Source: an uncultured Gammaproteobacteria bacterium (lineage in GTDB: Bacteria; Pseudomonadota; Gammaproteobacteria; CAMYKB01). From it: a DNA stretch of 55,204 nucleotides. Positions within the stretch are counted from its first letter, which is position 1. Each line of letters begins with the position of its first letter. Below are positions 1 to 8,203 of the stretch, piece after piece. Made by a program: the position numbers and the translations under genes. Below the pieces are notes generated by a model, which worked only from the letters and a program-made list of their open reading frames with translations, had not been told where the DNA came from and made no database searches. The stretch lies in contig CAMYKB010000033.1 in NCBI GenBank assembly GCA_947258875.1, positions 1-55,204 on the forward strand. The letters are read 5' to 3'.

Positions 1-99
1 TCCTTTAAGTTCTCTGGCGGCAATGTCGGCGATACCCTGAAGGTCTCGTGGGTCGATAACAAGGGCGGCTCCGATTCCGTCGAAACCGCTATCAAGTAG
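1..99 (+). CDS. soxZ: SoxZ, C-terminal end (partial)
   Basis: The first 99 bases are an open frame ending in TAG at 97-99. It encodes 32 residues with the pattern GGNVGDTLKVSWVDNKG, which matches the end of the SoxZ immunoglobulin-like fold. SoxZ pairs with SoxY to form the periplasmic carrier on whose SoxY cysteine thiosulfate-derived sulfur is oxidised. The N-terminal two thirds lie outside the window. soxA follows directly, which supports the assignment, since the order soxY-soxZ-soxA is common in sulfur oxidisers. Confidence 0.85.
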   Translation, partial: SFKFSGGNVGDTLKVSWVDNKGGSDSVETAIK

Positions 100-141
100 G
101 CTGTGCCGAATAGAAACAAATATGTGAGGAGGATGTATCTC

Positions 142-978
142 GTGAAGAAATTTATTGCAATGACTACAGCATTGGTGCTGTTGGGCACGGCTTCACTGCC
201 TGCCCAGGCAACACCCGAAGAAGATCTCAAGACATTTCGCGCTTACTTTCATAAGCGTTTTTCTGAGACACCACCTAAGGATTTCATCAATGGTGTCTAT
301 TCGATTGACCCAGCATCGCGCGAGCAATGGGAAGCCATTGAGGAATTCCCACCTTACGAACTGAGCGTTGATAAGGGTAAGGCATTGTTTGAAAAACCGT
401 TCGCCAACGGCAAGAACATGGCAAGCTGCTTCAAGAATGGTGGTGTCGGTATCAAGCAATACTATCCTTACTATGACAAAGTCACCGGAGCTGTCAGAAC
501 GCTGGAACAGGAAATCAATGAATGCCTGCTCATGAATGGTGAAAAGCCTCTCAAATATAAGAAGGGCAAAATGGCTGATGTCTCGGCCTATATGGCCTAT
601 ACCTCGCGAGGTAACGACATTAATGTAGTCATTCCCAGCGATCCCAAGGCACTAGAGTGGTACAACCGTGGCAAAAAGCATTTTTATGGCAAACGCGGAC
701 AACTGAACATGTCATGTGCAGATTGCCATGTGTACAACGCCGGCATGAATATCCGTGCCGACAAGTTGAGTCCTGCACTGGGGCACACCAGCCACTTCCC
801 AGTCTATCGTTCCAAATGGGGGGGTCTGGGCACCCTGCATCGCCGCTATGGCGGTTGCAACAAACAGGTTCGCGCCAAACCATTCAAGGCACAGAGTGAT
901 GAATACCGTGCTCTTGAGTATTTCCACACCTACATGAGTAATGGCCTAACGCTGAACGGCCCGGGTGCGCGCAAATAA
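142..978 (+). CDS. soxA: SoxA, sulfur-oxidation c-type cytochrome (one-heme form)
   Basis: SoxA is the periplasmic cytochrome subunit of SoxAX, which joins thiosulfate to the SoxY cysteine oxidatively. The GTG at 142 is preferred: GAGGAGG at 126-132 lies 9 bases upstream, and the first residues form a clean signal peptide ending ASLPAQA. An earlier GTG (103) and ATG (133) place the ribosome site badly. From this start the protein is 278 aa. One haem motif, CADCH, sits at about residues 192-196. The cysteine in YGGCN (about 239) corresponds to the active-site haem-ligand cysteine of the family. The N-terminal half has cysteines but no CxxCH, so it appears to be the single-haem type. A hairpin terminator follows the stop codon. 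Confidence 0.93.
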   Translation: MKKFIAMTTALVLLGTASLPAQATPEEDLKTFRAYFHKRFSETPPKDFINGVYSIDPASREQWEAIEEFPPYELSVDKGKALFEKPFANGKNMASCFKNGGVGIKQYYPYYDKVTGAVRTLEQEINECLLMNGEKPLKYKKGKMADVSAYMAYTSRGNDINVVIPSDPKALEWYNRGKKHFYGKRGQLNMSCADCHVYNAGMNIRADKLSPALGHTSHFPVYRSKWGGLGTLHRRYGGCNKQVRAKPFKAQSDEYRALEYFHTYMSNGLTLNGPGARK

Positions 979-1005
979 TATTTCCAATAACCATCTAATC
1001 CATTC

Positions 1006-1031
1006 AAGCCCGGCCTTTGCCGGGCTTTTTT
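1006..1031 (+). terminator. Rho-independent terminator after soxA
   Basis: The 9-bp arms AAGCCCGGC (1006-1014) and GCCGGGCTT (1019-1027) are separated by the loop CTTT and followed by a T run. It lies about 28 bases after the soxA stop and separates the soxZA transcript from soxB. Confidence 0.85.
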
Positions 1032-1132
1032 ATGCAGACAAGACAGGAGGAAATGATACTGAAACAGGTGTTACAGGACGCCCAAAACCACTCAAAGGAA
1101 TAGTTTAGCGCTTTAATGCGTCTTTATAGTTT

Positions 1133-1322
1133 AGGGGTTTCTGATTAATTCCAGTCGAGTGATCTGAGAATCAAATCACCCGCTTTGCATAGTGCTGACA
1201 ACAGGCTATTAACCCGTTTGGAATAGGTGAATGCAAGCCCACAAGGACCTCGATGCCGTGCATCGTTGCAGGCAAATGAAGGGGCTTGTCTCAGCGTGAC
1301 GCCGGTCGATTAATCGGAATTC
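1133..1322 (+). repeat. Divergent copy (E) of the GGAACCTCTGATTAAT-ended dispersed repeat
   Basis: Most of the soxA-soxB gap is occupied by this element. The left end reads AGGGGTTTCTGATTAAT (1133-1149). The right end, read inward on the other strand, contains GATTAATCGACCGG, like the copy at 50461-50718. Inside, GAGTGATCTGAGAATCAAA lines up with the conserved front part of the copies at 20216 and 50461, and AGGACCT followed by CG(A/C) lines up with the copy at 43833. A small CGATG/CATCG hairpin and flanking CAAGCCC/GGGCTTG arms suggest secondary structure. This is the weakest family member and was aligned by eye only. Confidence 0.45.
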
Positions 1323-1361
1323 ACCCTGCCCAGATTACATTCATTACATACTGGAGCCCTC

Positions 1362-3140
1362 ATGAATCTTTCTCGCCGCGAATTTATGCAACTACTGGCA
1401 ACCGCCAGCGCAGCCGGCTTTCAACTCACGGGCTGCGATAAAAGTGCTGATAAACCATTATCTAACCAAGCAGCGGGCAGCGGCAGTGTAAAGCCGGATA
1501 AACAACCCGGTAACCCCTACGAAGTGCCAGCCTTTGGCAATGTCTCGTTCTTACATTACACCGACTGTCATGCACAGTTGATGCCGATATATTTCCGCGA
1601 ACCCAGCATCAACCTCGGCATCGCCGGAATGAAAGGTAACCCACCGCACCTGGTGGGAGAACACTTCCTTAAGTACTACAACATTTCTCCTAGTTCACTC
1701 GAGGCCCATGCCTTTACTAACCTGGATTTCACCGAGGCCGCACAGAAATACGGCAAGGTAGGCGGTTTTGCCCATCTCTCCACCTTGGTGAAAAACCTGC
1801 GTGCACAACGCCCTAACAGTTTACTGCTGGACGGTGGCGACACCTGGCAAGGCTCAGCGACTTCACTATGGACTAATGCCCAGGATATGGTCGATGCACA
1901 ATTGCTACTGGGCGTGGACGTCATGACGCCCCACTGGGAAATGACCTTTGGTGCTGATCGCGTCAAACATATCATCGAGAATGACTTTGCCGGCAAGATT
2001 GACTTTGTTTGTCAGAACGTGGTTGATACAGAATGGGAAGAGCGGGTTTTCAAACCTTATGTAATGAAAGAAATGGGCGGTATAGCCGTCGCTATTGTCG
2101 GCCAGGCATTCCCCTATACACCGATAGCAAATCCACGCTACATGGTTTCCGGGTGGAGTTTTGGTATACGCCCTGACGGCATGCAGGAGGTCGTTGACCA
2201 GGCACGCGCTGAGGGCGCCAAGGTCGTAATCCTGCTGTCCCACAACGGTATGGATGTTGATCTGAAGATGGCATCCGAAGTCACCGGCATCAACGCCATC
2301 ATGGGAGGTCATACACATGATGCGGTACCCAGGCCGGTAGAGGTTGCCAATGCCAGCGGCAAGACCCTGGTCATCAATTCTGGTTCCAACGGCAAGTTCC
2401 TCTCAGTACTCGATATGGAAGTGAAGAACGGTGAAGTCACCGATTATCGCTACAAACTACTACCGGTATTTTCGGGATTGATCCAAGCTGATAACGGGAT
2501 GCAGACACACATCGACAAGGTGCGAGCCCCTTACAAGGATAGACTCGAGCAAGAGTTGGCCGTCACAGACGACCTCTTATATCGCCGCGGCAACTTTAAC
2601 GGCACCTTCGACCAATTGATCTGCGACGCCATGATCGCGGAAACCGATTCCGAAATTGCGTTCTCACCCGGCTTCCGCTGGGGTGTGAGCGTACTGCCAG
2701 GGCAACCCATCACCTTTGAACACGTGATGACGCAGACTGCGATTACCTACCCCAACACGACCCGCAATCATATGACTGGCGAATTTCTCAAGACTGTGCT
2801 CGAAGACGTTGCTGACAACATCTTCAACGTTGATCCCTACTACCAGCAAGGCGGTGACATGGTGCGTGTCGGCGGACTCAAGTATGCAATAGATCCGAAA
2901 CAAACTATCGGCAACCGTATTTCCGATATGGAACTGAATGGCAAACCCATTGAAGCCAGCAAGGAATATGTTGTTGCGGGCTGGGCCAGCGTACAAGAAA
3001 CACCGGCGGGCGATACTGAAACGCCAATCTGGGAAGTTGTTTCCGATTACCTTAAGGATCAGAAAACGGTCAAGGTCTCGAAACTCAATGAACCCCTGAT
3101 CAAGAATATTTCCAACAATCCAGGCATAACTAAAGCCTGA
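1362..3140 (+). CDS. soxB: SoxB, S-sulfosulfanyl-L-cysteine sulfohydrolase
   Basis: SoxB is a periplasmic dimanganese hydrolase that releases sulfate from the SoxYZ-bound sulfur chain. The 592-aa protein starts at ATG 1362 with TGGAG at 1352-1356. It begins with a Tat-type signal (SRREFMQLLA) running into a cysteine (LTGCDK) that could also be a lipobox. The metallophosphoesterase motifs are visible in order: HYTDCHAQL near residue 65, LLDGGDTWQGS near 155, and MGGHTHD near 317. The C-terminal 5'-nucleotidase-like domain is complete. It is separated from soxZA by a terminator and a repeat element, so it is probably transcribed on its own. Confidence 0.95.
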   Translation: MNLSRREFMQLLATASAAGFQLTGCDKSADKPLSNQAAGSGSVKPDKQPGNPYEVPAFGNVSFLHYTDCHAQLMPIYFREPSINLGIAGMKGNPPHLVGEHFLKYYNISPSSLEAHAFTNLDFTEAAQKYGKVGGFAHLSTLVKNLRAQRPNSLLLDGGDTWQGSATSLWTNAQDMVDAQLLLGVDVMTPHWEMTFGADRVKHIIENDFAGKIDFVCQNVVDTEWEERVFKPYVMKEMGGIAVAIVGQAFPYTPIANPRYMVSGWSFGIRPDGMQEVVDQARAEGAKVVILLSHNGMDVDLKMASEVTGINAIMGGHTHDAVPRPVEVANASGKTLVINSGSNGKFLSVLDMEVKNGEVTDYRYKLLPVFSGLIQADNGMQTHIDKVRAPYKDRLEQELAVTDDLLYRRGNFNGTFDQLICDAMIAETDSEIAFSPGFRWGVSVLPGQPITFEHVMTQTAITYPNTTRNHMTGEFLKTVLEDVADNIFNVDPYYQQGGDMVRVGGLKYAIDPKQTIGNRISDMELNGKPIEASKEYVVAGWASVQETPAGDTETPIWEVVSDYLKDQKTVKVSKLNEPLIKNISNNPGITKA

Positions 3141-3156
3141 CTCGTCAGGCAGCCAA

Positions 3157-3190
3157 GAAAAAGACTCCAGCTTCACGGTGGAGCCTTTTT
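3157..3190 (+). terminator. Terminator after soxB
   Basis: AAAAAG...CTCCA pairs with TGGAG...CTTTTT around the loop GCTTCACGG, with one mismatch in the stem. It begins 17 bases after the soxB stop and ends in a T run. Confidence 0.75.
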
Positions 3191-3371
3191 GTTTGCGCAT
3201 GAATTATCCGGGCGGGTCATCTCATAACGTGCCGCAACTTGTCCAGGAGCACATCAATGGCTGCGTAGTGTTCATTTCAAATAAACACCTTCACAGCGGC
3301 AGCCTTGCACACCCGGAACATTCACCATGGCATCCGTTTTCCCCGCGGCACGGAAAACATCCAATCCGTAC

Positions 3372-3728
3372 TCAAAGCCCCACACAACCGCAAGGAATCC
3401 AGCCAGTAACGTCATGTCTATTGGTCGCGCGTAGCCAACCTGATAAAACCTCGCTGACGAGTAAGCTTTCCCCGACCTTTACCGACAACTCCACAGCCGA
3501 ATATGCGCAGATCGCTATGCCTTCGCCGCCTGCAAGTTTCAGGTAGCCCCTGGGAACCCACCCCTGCTTACAGCTGCGTTTGGAGATACACCATACCCAG
3601 GCCGGGTTATCAGCATCCTCTTTTTCGATAAGGACATGATCACCAACGCGCAGGACGATTGGGTCCGGGTAAGAGGCCTGGTGATCCAAAATCACCACAA
3701 GGAGTTTACTGTCCGCTGAATTATCCAA
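3372..3728 (-). CDS. Small protein with two SH3-like domains
   Basis: A cytosolic-looking 118-aa protein with no signal peptide. It has two similar halves, each resembling a bacterial variant SH3 domain. The first half reads PIVLRVGDHVLIEKED...GWVPRGYL and the second AVELSVKVGESLLV...GWIPCGCV. It resembles short SH3-domain hypothetical proteins of Proteobacteria, which start at a VxxDHQASYPDP motif. The farthest start is a TTG (3728) without a clear ribosome site, and the GTG codons at 3698 and 3695 are alternatives. Its ligand is unknown, and it stands alone between soxB and tRNA-Lys. Confidence 0.65.
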   Translation of the reverse strand: MDNSADSKLLVVILDHQASYPDPIVLRVGDHVLIEKEDADNPAWVWCISKRSCKQGWVPRGYLKLAGGEGIAICAYSAVELSVKVGESLLVSEVLSGWLRATNRHDVTGWIPCGCVGL

Positions 3729-3807
3729 GGAAAACAGTCATTGATTACGGCGCGATGATTATCCATACCGTATATAGCAGAAATGCAGAAACTACTGAAG
3801 AAAAAAA

Positions 3808-3883
3808 TGGTGGGCCGTGTAGGATTCGAACCTACGACCAATGGATTAAAAGTCCACTGCTCTACCAACTGAGCTAACGGCCC
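3808..3883 (-). tRNA. tRNA-Lys (anticodon TTT)
   Basis: Read on the minus strand this is a complete 76-nt cloverleaf. The acceptor GGGCCGT (complement of 3877-3883) pairs with ACGGCCC, the D-loop is AGCTCAGTTGGTAGAGC, and the anticodon loop ACTTTTAAT gives TTT. The T-arm is GTAGGTTCGAATCCTAC and the encoded CCA is at 3810-3808. A run of seven Ts directly follows the CCA and may end the transcript. The plus-strand reading gives a spurious peptide containing GGPCRIRTYD, a known annotation artefact. Confidence 0.97.
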
Positions 3884-3886
3884 TGA

Positions 3887-3936
3887 AAAATCTGACCTAA
3901 ATTATGTTAATTTGAACATAATTTAGGTCAGATTTT
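3887..3936. repeat. Perfect 22-bp inverted repeat at the 5' side of tRNA-Lys
   Basis: The left arm 3887-3908 (AAAATCTGACCTAAATTATG, then TT) is matched exactly by the right arm 3915-3936, with a 6-base loop AATTTG. It begins four bases from the tRNA 5' end, so it covers the expected tRNA promoter region. A further direct copy of CTAAATTATGTTAA lies at 3953-3966. The rest of the gap to 4159 shows no gene. Confidence 0.8.
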
Positions 3937-4159
3937 GAAACGCTTACTGTAACTAAATTATGTTAAAAAAAAACCAACCGAAAAATGATAATAATCATCC
4001 TTCCCGTGGGCCTTGAAAATTAAACTATTTATCAGAGCCAGCGCCGAATATCCCCTGCAATACAGCTCTGTTAACGCGGCCGGCAGGTGCAATTTAAGGC
4101 GACCACCCCGCAGCAGGCGCATATATTACCTTCCCGAACGAGAAGCACAAGTAGAAATT

Positions 4160-4182
4160 GGCCGGTGCTAATGCCACCGGCC
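4160..4182 (-). terminator. Hairpin terminator after the YeeE/YedE gene
   Basis: GGCCGGTG (4160-4167) and CACCGGCC (4175-4182) form an 8-bp stem with a 7-base loop, 10 bases beyond the stop of the minus-strand transporter gene. The T content downstream is modest (AATTTC). Confidence 0.65.
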
Positions 4183-4192
4183 ATATTTTTGC

Positions 4193-5455
4193 TCAAACCG
4201 CCTCGAGTTTACGCAGGCTATTGGGTAATAGGTGCAGGTCGGCCAATCCGGCCACCAGCGCCTTGATGAAGGTGGCCTCTTCTTCGTAAACCAGCTTGTA
4301 GTACTGCACCTTCATAGTCAGCGCACTGCCTAGCACGATGGCAACAAAGGTAACGAAGGAGCCGACAGCCAAGGTGGAGATTCCGGTAATTCCCTGACCA
4401 ATGGTGCAACCCATACCCAACACGCCACCGAAGCCCATGAAGACCGCACCGATAAAGTGGGTAACGAAGTCACGCCACGAGGCAAACCACTCGAAACGGA
4501 AGCTGCGTGAAAGCAGTGACCACAGGAATGAGCCCAAGATCACCCCCAGCACAGACATGATACCGAAAGTCAGGAAGCTGCTTTTAAAGCCGGATGCGGC
4601 ATAACCCAAGGACTGTCCCATGGGATTGATAAAGGTGAATGACTGTGGTGCCAGCGGGCGTGAATCAGCGGGCTTACCTGCCGCATCTTCCGCGAGGAAA
4701 TCCCACTCCTGGACAAAACCCCGTAGATTATAGGTTTCCCCATCCAGATTTATAGCGACATTACTGGTGACATACCATGCTGCAAGCACCGCCAGGCCCA
4801 CGACCAGACCACCCAGAATATTATCGAAACTGCCACGAAAATCAGCTGATTTAAACACCAGCACCAGAACAACAAGACCAATAGCGCCGCCACCGAACAA
4901 TCTCAGGTTTAGCGCATTCTCAGTACTGATCAGGCTACCGATATCCTGACTCGATGGCAGACCAATGGCCAGTTTGCTGGTCCATGGATAAAACAACAGG
5001 CTCATCAGGGTCTGGTCGCTACCCGGGAAAGGATTCACCATAAAATAGGCGATGACTGCAATAACAAGAAACACCATGATTGATTTGATATTACCGCCAC
5101 CGATACGTACCAGTGTCTTGTTGCCGCAGCCACTGCCCAGCGTCATGCCGATCCCGAACATGAGGCCACCGAGCAGGTTTTCTACCCATACCAGCTGGCT
5201 ATTACGATACGGGGGAAAGGCGTCACCAGGTGACACCATACCAACCTTTTCAAGGATGACGACCCCCAAAATGGCCGTCGCGATGGCGAGCAACCAGGCT
5301 CGCATGCGGCTCTTGTCGCCCATATTGACCCAGTCGGAGACCGCACCCATGGTGCAGAAATTGGTTTTATTGACAACCACGCCCAGTACCAGCGCAATAC
5401 CAAATGTGGCCCACAGGAACATCGACTGAGCCGATGCAAAGCTTTCAAAATTCAT
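4193..5455 (-). CDS. YeeE/YedE-family sulfur (thiosulfate) transporter
   Basis: A 420-aa polytopic inner-membrane protein. Three conserved cysteine motifs of the family are present: TNFCTMGA (Cys34), GSGCGN (Cys110) and GMGCTIGQG (near residue 350). In characterised YeeE/TsuA proteins, equivalent cysteines line the pore and pass thiosulfate inward. A roughly 70-residue non-membrane stretch in the middle (LDGETYNLRGF to QSFTFINPMG) enlarges it relative to the short form. The start ATG at 5455 is preceded by GTGAGGAAA. Its position near soxZA/soxB suggests that it moves a sulfur compound for the same metabolism, but the substrate is inferred. Confidence 0.85.
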   Translation of the reverse strand: MNFESFASAQSMFLWATFGIALVLGVVVNKTNFCTMGAVSDWVNMGDKSRMRAWLLAIATAILGVVILEKVGMVSPGDAFPPYRNSQLVWVENLLGGLMFGIGMTLGSGCGNKTLVRIGGGNIKSIMVFLVIAVIAYFMVNPFPGSDQTLMSLLFYPWTSKLAIGLPSSQDIGSLISTENALNLRLFGGGAIGLVVLVLVFKSADFRGSFDNILGGLVVGLAVLAAWYVTSNVAINLDGETYNLRGFVQEWDFLAEDAAGKPADSRPLAPQSFTFINPMGQSLGYAASGFKSSFLTFGIMSVLGVILGSFLWSLLSRSFRFEWFASWRDFVTHFIGAVFMGFGGVLGMGCTIGQGITGISTLAVGSFVTFVAIVLGSALTMKVQYYKLVYEEEATFIKALVAGLADLHLLPNSLRKLEAV

Positions 5456-5683
5456 TTATTTTCCTCACGTAATTGCAACAACCCCGGGCATCCAGTTAAA
5501 GACGACACAGGGCAGCTATTTATTTCATCAGGATAAACCGATTGTTATCGCTGGTTCACCTTGGAAGGGCTATTGGTAATTCTAAAACGTTTACCGCATA
5601 GAAGCAGCAATCATGAGATAGTTTTTAACAATAACCATTTTAGTACTAATGACATTGCCATACGATATGACCGCGCAGCCCGA

Positions 5684-6361
5684 TCAACCTCTCTCAATAT
5701 AAAACGTTGGGTCTTCGATAGCGGCATCCCGGAATCCCTGGGCACGCAGGCGACATGAATCACACACCCCACAAGCAGCACCCTGCTCGTTGGCTTGGTA
5801 ACAGGATACCGTAAGGCTGTAATCCACTCCAAGTTCTGCACCGATATTGATGATTTGCGCCTTGCTGAGAGCGATCAATGGAGCATGAATGTGTAATTCC
5901 TGGCCCTCGAGCGCCGCCTTGGTCGCCAGGTTAGCCATCGCCTCAAAGGCCTGGATAAACTGCGGACGGCAGTCCGGATAGCCGGAATAGTCGACAGCAT
6001 TCACGCCAATAAAGATATCCTGTACGTTCAAGACCTCGGCCCAGGCGAGCGCAATCGATAGAAATACCGTGTTGCGCGCCGGGACATAGGTTGACGGGAT
6101 ACCTTTGGATTGCCGTTCCGGGACCGCCAGCGCGGGATCAGTCAACGCAGAGCCACCAAACACCGACAACTCCAGTGGAAATACCCTGTGCTCTTCTACC
6201 GCGGCAGCCCGCGCCACGCGCTCTGCGGCAACCAGCTCTGACGCGTGCCGTTGGCCGTAGTGAAAACTCAACGTATAACAGGCATAGCCCTCGCTCTGTG
6301 CAATGGCCAGCGCGGTCGCCGAGTCGAGCCCGCCCGAGAGCAGTACGATTGCCTTGGTCAT
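5684..6361 (-). CDS. queC: QueC, 7-cyano-7-deazaguanine synthase
   Basis: QueC converts 7-carboxy-7-deazaguanine and ammonia to preQ0, using ATP, for queuosine synthesis. The PP-loop SGGLDSA is near the N-terminus. The C-terminal zinc-binding cysteines appear as VSCYQ...[13 protein letters not shown] 6361 gives 225 aa starting [11 protein letters not shown], the usual beginning of the family. An in-frame TTG six codons upstream (6379) is possible. It lies downstream of queE on the same strand, after about 350 bases. Confidence 0.95.
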   Translation of the reverse strand: MTKAIVLLSGGLDSATALAIAQSEGYACYTLSFHYGQRHASELVAAERVARAAAVEEHRVFPLELSVFGGSALTDPALAVPERQSKGIPSTYVPARNTVFLSIALAWAEVLNVQDIFIGVNAVDYSGYPDCRPQFIQAFEAMANLATKAALEGQELHIHAPLIALSKAQIINIGAELGVDYSLTVSCYQANEQGAACGVCDSCRLRAQGFRDAAIEDPTFYIERG

Positions 6362-6410
6362 GTCATTAACGCTATACAAACGATGGGTTTGAATTGTAAT
6401 GCAGACAAGA

Positions 6411-6644
6411 TTAGGTCAGCAAATGCCCACCAAAGGCGGCACGCACCTGCCCCGGCAGCCGCCTTAGCAGGACATTTGCCAACACCGGCCAGTCTGCTTC
6501 GGAGGCTGGCCGATTTTCGGCATATTGAGAAGCCGCTAACGCCCACAAACGTACCCATAAGGATACGGGGCTCGCTGCCAACAGCTTTGCTGACGCATCA
6601 GCCCGTTCCTGTACGGGCCCGTCTGGCAGGTTTTCATCAACCAC
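6411..6644 (-). CDS. Small hypothetical ORF between queE and queC, possibly frameshifted
   Basis: A 77-aa frame starting at GTG 6644 with protein-like composition ([35 protein letters not shown]). It is not a recognised family. A second frame opens at ATG 6673 ([14 protein letters not shown]) and runs into the start of this one. One extra A in the A4 run (complement of 6631-6634) would join them as ...[17 protein letters not shown]..., an 87-aa protein. It may therefore be a frameshifted gene or a base-calling error. No other gene is seen in the queE-queC gap. Confidence 0.35.
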   Translation of the reverse strand: MVDENLPDGPVQERADASAKLLAASPVSLWVRLWALAASQYAENRPASEADWPVLANVLLRRLPGQVRAAFGGHLLT

Positions 6645-6709
6645 TGGGCGATATTTATATCAAGTAGCGGCATGAGAAAGCACGCTTGTCGGAGCTTGAG
6701 CGGCGCCTG

Positions 6710-7387
6710 CTAGTGACCCGGCTCATCGCCCCACAGGTATTTATGCAGCTGCAGTTGAAATCTTACCGGCAAACAGTCCTGTAAAATCCATTCAGCAAGT
6801 AATGCCGGTTTGAGTTGTCCGTGACTGGGTGAGAACAGGATTTCACAACGCTGCGCTAAATCATGCTCAACAAGGCATGCCTTTGCCCATTCATAGTCGG
6901 CGAGGTCACAGATCACAAACTTGGCCTGATCTTTAGCCTGCAGGTGCTGCATGTTCTCGTAGCGGTTCTTGTCGACTTCACCGGAGGCTGGTGTCTTCAG
7001 GTCCATGACCTTTACAACACGTGGATCAACCTGCGAAATATCCATAGCACCACTGGTTTCCAGCGACACTTCATAGTCTGCATCACATAATTTCGTCAGC
7101 AGCGTCAGGCATGACGGTTGCGCCAAGGGCTCTCCGCCGGTAACCGTGACATAGGTGGGTTGATAGGTGGCAACACTGTTACAGATATCCTCCAATGGCA
7201 TCCACTCACCACCGCTAAAGGCATACTCGGTATCGCAATATTGACAACGTAGCGGGCACCCAGTGAGGCGTATAAAGACCGTTGGCATACCAACAGTGCG
7301 GGATTCACCCTGCAAAGAATGAAAAATTTCGGTGATGCGCAGGCGACCCGCTTCGTGCCGCGGGGACAAACCCGCTGCTACAGCCAC
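6710..7387 (-). CDS. queE: QueE, 7-carboxy-7-deazaguanine synthase
   Basis: A radical SAM enzyme that contracts 6-carboxytetrahydropterin to 7-carboxy-7-deazaguanine, the step before QueC. The 4Fe-4S site GCPLRCQYCD gives Cys44, Cys48 and Cys51, the CxxxCxxC spacing. SLQGES and VTGGEP are family substrate and SAM-binding motifs. The length of 225 aa is normal. The GTG start at 7387 is four bases after the cpoB stop and has GAGGGG upstream, so it is translated with the Tol-Pal operon. Confidence 0.95.
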   Translation of the reverse strand: MAVAAGLSPRHEAGRLRITEIFHSLQGESRTVGMPTVFIRLTGCPLRCQYCDTEYAFSGGEWMPLEDICNSVATYQPTYVTVTGGEPLAQPSCLTLLTKLCDADYEVSLETSGAMDISQVDPRVVKVMDLKTPASGEVDKNRYENMQHLQAKDQAKFVICDLADYEWAKACLVEHDLAQRCEILFSPSHGQLKPALLAEWILQDCLPVRFQLQLHKYLWGDEPGH

Positions 7388-7391
7388 TGGC

Positions 7392-8180
7392 TTAATGCCC
7401 CTCGGTTTTCATGCGCGCCAGTCGCTCCTTAGCCAGTCCGGCAACCTTGGTCTTAGGGTACTTACTCTGCACACTGGTAAGCACTTTTCGCGCCTTTTGC
7501 CACTGTTTAAGTTCATAGTGAGTAAAACCCAGTTTCAATAGCGCATCGGGAATTTTCGGGCTTTGCGGATACAGGTTAATAGCCTTTTTGAACTCCACCA
7601 ACGCGGCATCATAGCTGCGTCTGACGTAATTGGCTTCTGCCAGCCAGTATTGTGCATTAGCAGCATAGGGGCTTTGTGGATAATCATTAAGAAAACGCCG
7701 AAATGCCTGGATAGATTGATCGTATTGGCCTTTTTTCAACAGATCAAACGACTTGCGATAGGCGTCCGCACCGGTAGCCGAGGTTGCGGCCTGTGCCGGC
7801 ACTGTTGCACCGGGAATATTCGCGGCGTCTCCACCAGTTGAGCCTTCACCACTTTCAAGTCGTTGCAGGCGCTGGTCGATATTCAGAAACAGCTCCTTTT
7901 GGCGGCGATTAATCTCATCCAGCTCGTAGGCATTGCGCTCGGTTTCACCGCGCAATTCCTGCACTTCTTGCTGCAAGCTCTCGATGCGCTGCATTAATTC
8001 AATGAGTGATTTGTTATCGAGCTTACGTTCGACCTGCTCGGTACGTTCCTCGAGCACAGTGATCCGTTCATCGAGTTCTTTGCGCGACGGCGCACCGATT
8101 GCAGCGGCAGTCGTGGAGGCAGCGATCAACGCCACCACGATCCCCGCTCTTAGCATTTTGAGAGTACCATACTGATTCAT
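7392..8180 (-). CDS. cpoB: CpoB (YbgF), Tol-Pal-associated TPR protein
   Basis: A periplasmic protein that couples peptidoglycan synthesis to Tol-Pal outer-membrane constriction. The ATG at 8180 is preferred: it gives 262 aa with a signal peptide (LRAGIVVALIAASTTAAAIGA) and avoids overlap with pal, which a longer frame from 8243 would cause. After the signal comes a coiled-coil trimerisation segment (RKELDERITVLEERTEQVER), a Gly/Ala/Thr-rich linker, then three TPR-like repeats (YDQSIQAFRRFL, YDAALVEFKKAI, WQKARKVLTSVQ). Confidence 0.92.
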   Translation of the reverse strand: MNQYGTLKMLRAGIVVALIAASTTAAAIGAPSRKELDERITVLEERTEQVERKLDNKSLIELMQRIESLQQEVQELRGETERNAYELDEINRRQKELFLNIDQRLQRLESGEGSTGGDAANIPGATVPAQAATSATGADAYRKSFDLLKKGQYDQSIQAFRRFLNDYPQSPYAANAQYWLAEANYVRRSYDAALVEFKKAINLYPQSPKIPDALLKLGFTHYELKQWQKARKVLTSVQSKYPKTKVAGLAKERLARMKTEGH

Positions 8181-8203
8181 AACACCCGCTCGGCCAGAAG
8201 CCC

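Noticed and set aside
3268-3288. Palindrome GTGTT-c-ATTT-c-AAAT-a-AACAC
   Set aside because: Interrupted, AT-rich and not placed at a promoter I can identify; could be chance.
3659-3877. Plus-strand ORF ending in GGPCRIRTYDQWIKSPLLYQLS
   Set aside because: It is the reverse reading of tRNA-Lys; this peptide phrase is a known artefact of translating tRNA genes.
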